From contig NZ_CP045732.1 of the NCBI RefSeq assembly GCF_016864235.1, positions 372,001-436,000 of the forward strand: 64,000 nucleotides of DNA, written 5' to 3'. Each line of letters begins with the position of its first letter. Positions within the stretch are counted from its first letter, which is position 1. The stretch is from Legionella sp. MW5194 (GTDB lineage: Bacteria > Pseudomonadota > Gammaproteobacteria > Legionellales > Legionellaceae). The position numbers and the translations under genes are program-made. Below, one piece after another: positions 61,876 through 64,000 of this stretch. Below the pieces are notes generated by a model. The model searched no databases, was not told the origin of the DNA, and saw only the letters and a program-made list of their open reading frames with translations.

Positions 61876-64000
61876 ATGCACCTCAAACAGTTAAAACTGG
61901 CGGGTTTTAAGTCTTTTGTTGATCCCACGACAGTTCCTTTTCCAAGTCAACTGGTCGCAGTCGTAGGTCCCAATGGCTGCGGTAAATCCAATATCATTGA
62001 TGCGGTCCGTTGGGTGATGGGTGAGAGTTCGGCTAAAAATCTGCGCGGTGAATCCATGACGGATGTCATTTTTAATGGATCTTCCAATCGCAAGGCACTG
62101 GGTCAGGCTTCCGTCGAGTTGTTGTTTGATAACAGTTTAGGCCGTTTAACCGGCCAATACGCAAGCTATCAGGAACTGGCCGTCAAGCGGGTCGTTACCC
62201 GCGATGGCGAATCCCTTTATTACCTCAATGGCACCCGTTGCCGGCGGCGCGACATCACTGACATTTTTTTAGGCACAGGCGCTGGCGCCCGGGGTTATTC
62301 GATTATCGGCCAGGGCACGATTTCCCGCCTTGTCGAGGCACGGCCTGATGAATTACGGGCTTACCTTGAAGAAGCAGCCGGCGTTTCCAAATACAAAGAA
62401 CGCCGCCGCGAAACCCTGACCCGCATCCAGCATACGCATGACAACCTTGCCCGGGTCGCCGATATTCGCGACGAGCTCGATAAGCAACTGCAACGTCTGG
62501 AGCGCCAGGCGAAAGCGGCGGAACGCTATCAACAACTTAAACAGCAAGAGCGCCGGCTTAAAGCTGACATTCTGGTCCTGAAGTGGCAGGCGCTTTGCGA
62601 AGAACAGCAGCGCATGGAGCACACCATTCAGCAGCACCGTGTCACCTACGAAGCGCAGCAGGCTCAATCGACCGACATTTATCAACAAAGCGTGACCCTG
62701 CGCGAAAAACGGCATGAGGAGGACGAGCGATTGCAGCATGTCCAGAACCGTTATTATCAACTGGGAACCGACATTGCCCGGCTGGAAGAAAATCTTCAGC
62801 AGCATCAGCGCGACAGGCAGCGCCTGATGGATACGCGTAACCAGTTGCAGGATGATTGGCAGTCCTTATCCGCGCAACAGACGCAGGATGAAGAAGCCCT
62901 GCGGCACAGTCAGGAAATTCGCGAACAATGCCTGACCAATGTCCTGTTGCTGCAGGATGAACTGGCCGCCAAAGACGCGCAGTTAACGCGTTGCCAGCAA
63001 CAGCAAAATGATTGGCAGGCGCAGGCCGATGCGGTTCAACAGGCCCTCAATAGCGCGCGCCATGAACAGCAGATGACGGCACTTAATCTGCAACATCTGG
63101 CGCAGCGCCGTCAGGACACCCAAACCCGACTCGACAGCCTGATGAGGGAAGATACCAGCCAGGACACCACGGGTTTAAGGGAGGAGCTGGAGCGCTTAAA
63201 GGACGAAGTGGAGACGCTTCGTCTGCAAGTTCAGGAGCAGGCACGGGATTACGAGGCACAATCTTTACAGGCGCAAGGCATGGCTCAGGAATTAAAAACC
63301 AGTGAGCAGGCCATCCGTAAAGCACAGGATGAGGGGTACTCCCTGCACGCGCGGCATGCAGCCTTGTCGGCCATGATTCAAGCCTCCCTGGGGCGTCATG
63401 AGGACAACACCCTCGATGAGGACTGGAAAGATCAACCGCGTCTGGCCGAAGTGCTGCAGGTCGATAAAGACTGGCAGGCCGCCTGTGAAATGGTGCTGGG
63501 GGATAGGCTCCAGGCCATAGTCATGGAGGACCTGACAGCGCTCTATACTCGACTGAAAACCGACCCATTGCCGGGTGATCGCTGGTTTGTGACCCCGCAA
63601 TCCCTTCCGGCATCGCCCCGCAAGCAACCGCGTTTGTCGGATAAAATCCAGGGTTTTACTGCCTGCGGAACCCTCGACTTCACTCAAATCCTGGCTGCGG
63701 CCAATTGGGATGAAGCCATTGCCTGGCTGCCTGCGATTACTGCTGAAGAATCCATTCTGACGCCGGAGGGTCACTGGTTGGGTCAGGGTTGGTTAAAAGC
63801 AGCGCCGCTTGCACGAGGCGACACTCAGGGTCTTTTAGTGAAACAGCAGGAATTGGCTGAACTGACCGACCAGCTTGATCAGTCGCGGCTGCGGTTAAGC
63901 CGCCTGATGACGCAACGCGATGAACAACAGGAGCAACTGGCGGCTCTGCAGGAACAGACAGCCAATCGCCAGCAAACCCTCCTCGAAACCAGGGAGAACT
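61876..64000 (+). CDS. smc: Chromosome segregation protein SMC, N-terminal part
   Basis: The first 708 residues are present; the gene continues past the right edge. MHLKQLKLAGFKSFVDPTTVPF opens the ATPase head, with Walker A GPNGCGKSNIIDA, IIGQGTISRLVEARPDELRAYLEEAAGVSKYKERR, then a long coiled coil (about residues 170-500). The hinge begins near DDWKDQPRLAEVLQVDKDWQAACEMVLGDRLQAIVMEDL. SMC condenses and separates chromosomes with ScpAB. The alternation of glutamine and glutamate in the coil is strong, as usual. Confidence 0.96.
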   Translation, partial: MHLKQLKLAGFKSFVDPTTVPFPSQLVAVVGPNGCGKSNIIDAVRWVMGESSAKNLRGESMTDVIFNGSSNRKALGQASVELLFDNSLGRLTGQYASYQELAVKRVVTRDGESLYYLNGTRCRRRDITDIFLGTGAGARGYSIIGQGTISRLVEARPDELRAYLEEAAGVSKYKERRRETLTRIQHTHDNLARVADIRDELDKQLQRLERQAKAAERYQQLKQQERRLKADILVLKWQALCEEQQRMEHTIQQHRVTYEAQQAQSTDIYQQSVTLREKRHEEDERLQHVQNRYYQLGTDIARLEENLQQHQRDRQRLMDTRNQLQDDWQSLSAQQTQDEEALRHSQEIREQCLTNVLLLQDELAAKDAQLTRCQQQQNDWQAQADAVQQALNSARHEQQMTALNLQHLAQRRQDTQTRLDSLMREDTSQDTTGLREELERLKDEVETLRLQVQEQARDYEAQSLQAQGMAQELKTSEQAIRKAQDEGYSLHARHAALSAMIQASLGRHEDNTLDEDWKDQPRLAEVLQVDKDWQAACEMVLGDRLQAIVMEDLTALYTRLKTDPLPGDRWFVTPQSLPASPRKQPRLSDKIQGFTACGTLDFTQILAAANWDEAIAWLPAITAEESILTPEGHWLGQGWLKAAPLARGDTQGLLVKQQELAELTDQLDQSRLRLSRLMTQRDEQQEQLAALQEQTANRQQTLLETREN

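Overview
The window reads as an ordinary chromosomal stretch of a Legionella species or a close relative. Pointers to this are a LetE-like small protein, a phagosomal-transporter-like MFS pair, contiguous sdhCDAB-sucABCD, a polyhydroxybutyrate (PHB) locus, a 1543-residue coiled-coil protein of the kind seen among Dot/Icm substrates, and PmrA-like promoter boxes. By eye the base composition is near 50% GC, higher than L. pneumophila, so a higher-GC Legionella is likely. The species is not determined. I see no insertion sequence, prophage, integrase or CRISPR array.

Layout. 1-10.7 kb: start of a Kef-type antiporter, an amidohydrolase that has lost its metal ligands, an amino-acid permease, a PriC-like protein, an FAD-linked oxidase, two orphan proteins, a VanX-like dipeptidase, a PhyH-type dioxygenase, a ZIP metal transporter and a thioredoxin-fold protein. 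10.7-18.5 kb: pyruvate carboxylase subunit A, panB-panC, an alpha/beta hydrolase with zapE, and Fur-boxed feoABC. 18.6-30.5 kb: an orphan protein, a short RDD protein, an HDOD signalling protein and the TCA block sdhCDAB-sucABCD. 30.5-46.6 kb: peptide deformylase, MFS transporters, a secreted papain-like peptidase, cbpA-cbpM, the 1543-residue protein, pdxH, letE, an SseB-like protein, a YdgA-like protein, fis and prs. 46.7-52.2 kb: tRNA-Gln, lolB, coaD, ggt, plsC and mutM. 52.4-60.2 kb: a fatty-acid desaturase and the PHB genes (two tandem phaB, phaR, phasin, and phaC on the other strand), with ubiX between. 60.3-64 kb: a membrane coiled-coil protein, an orphan candidate effector and the start of smc.

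The most interesting signal is regulatory. Five promoters share one 33-bp layout: two YTTAAK-like half-sites 5 bp apart, then exactly 10 bp, then a -10 hexamer. This resembles the PmrA box that controls many Dot/Icm effectors in Legionella. They precede the permease (2413), three orphan genes (4482, 6435, 60895) and, with a weak first half-site, the 1543-residue protein (40272, minus). This makes the four unknown proteins candidates for secreted effectors. A second signal is a perfect 10-bp repeat flanking the phasin promoter just downstream of phaR, a likely PhaR operator pair.

Many starts were chosen by ribosome-binding site and family length rather than by the longest reading frame; this is noted in each entry. 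All family calls come from reading motifs by eye; no database search was possible.
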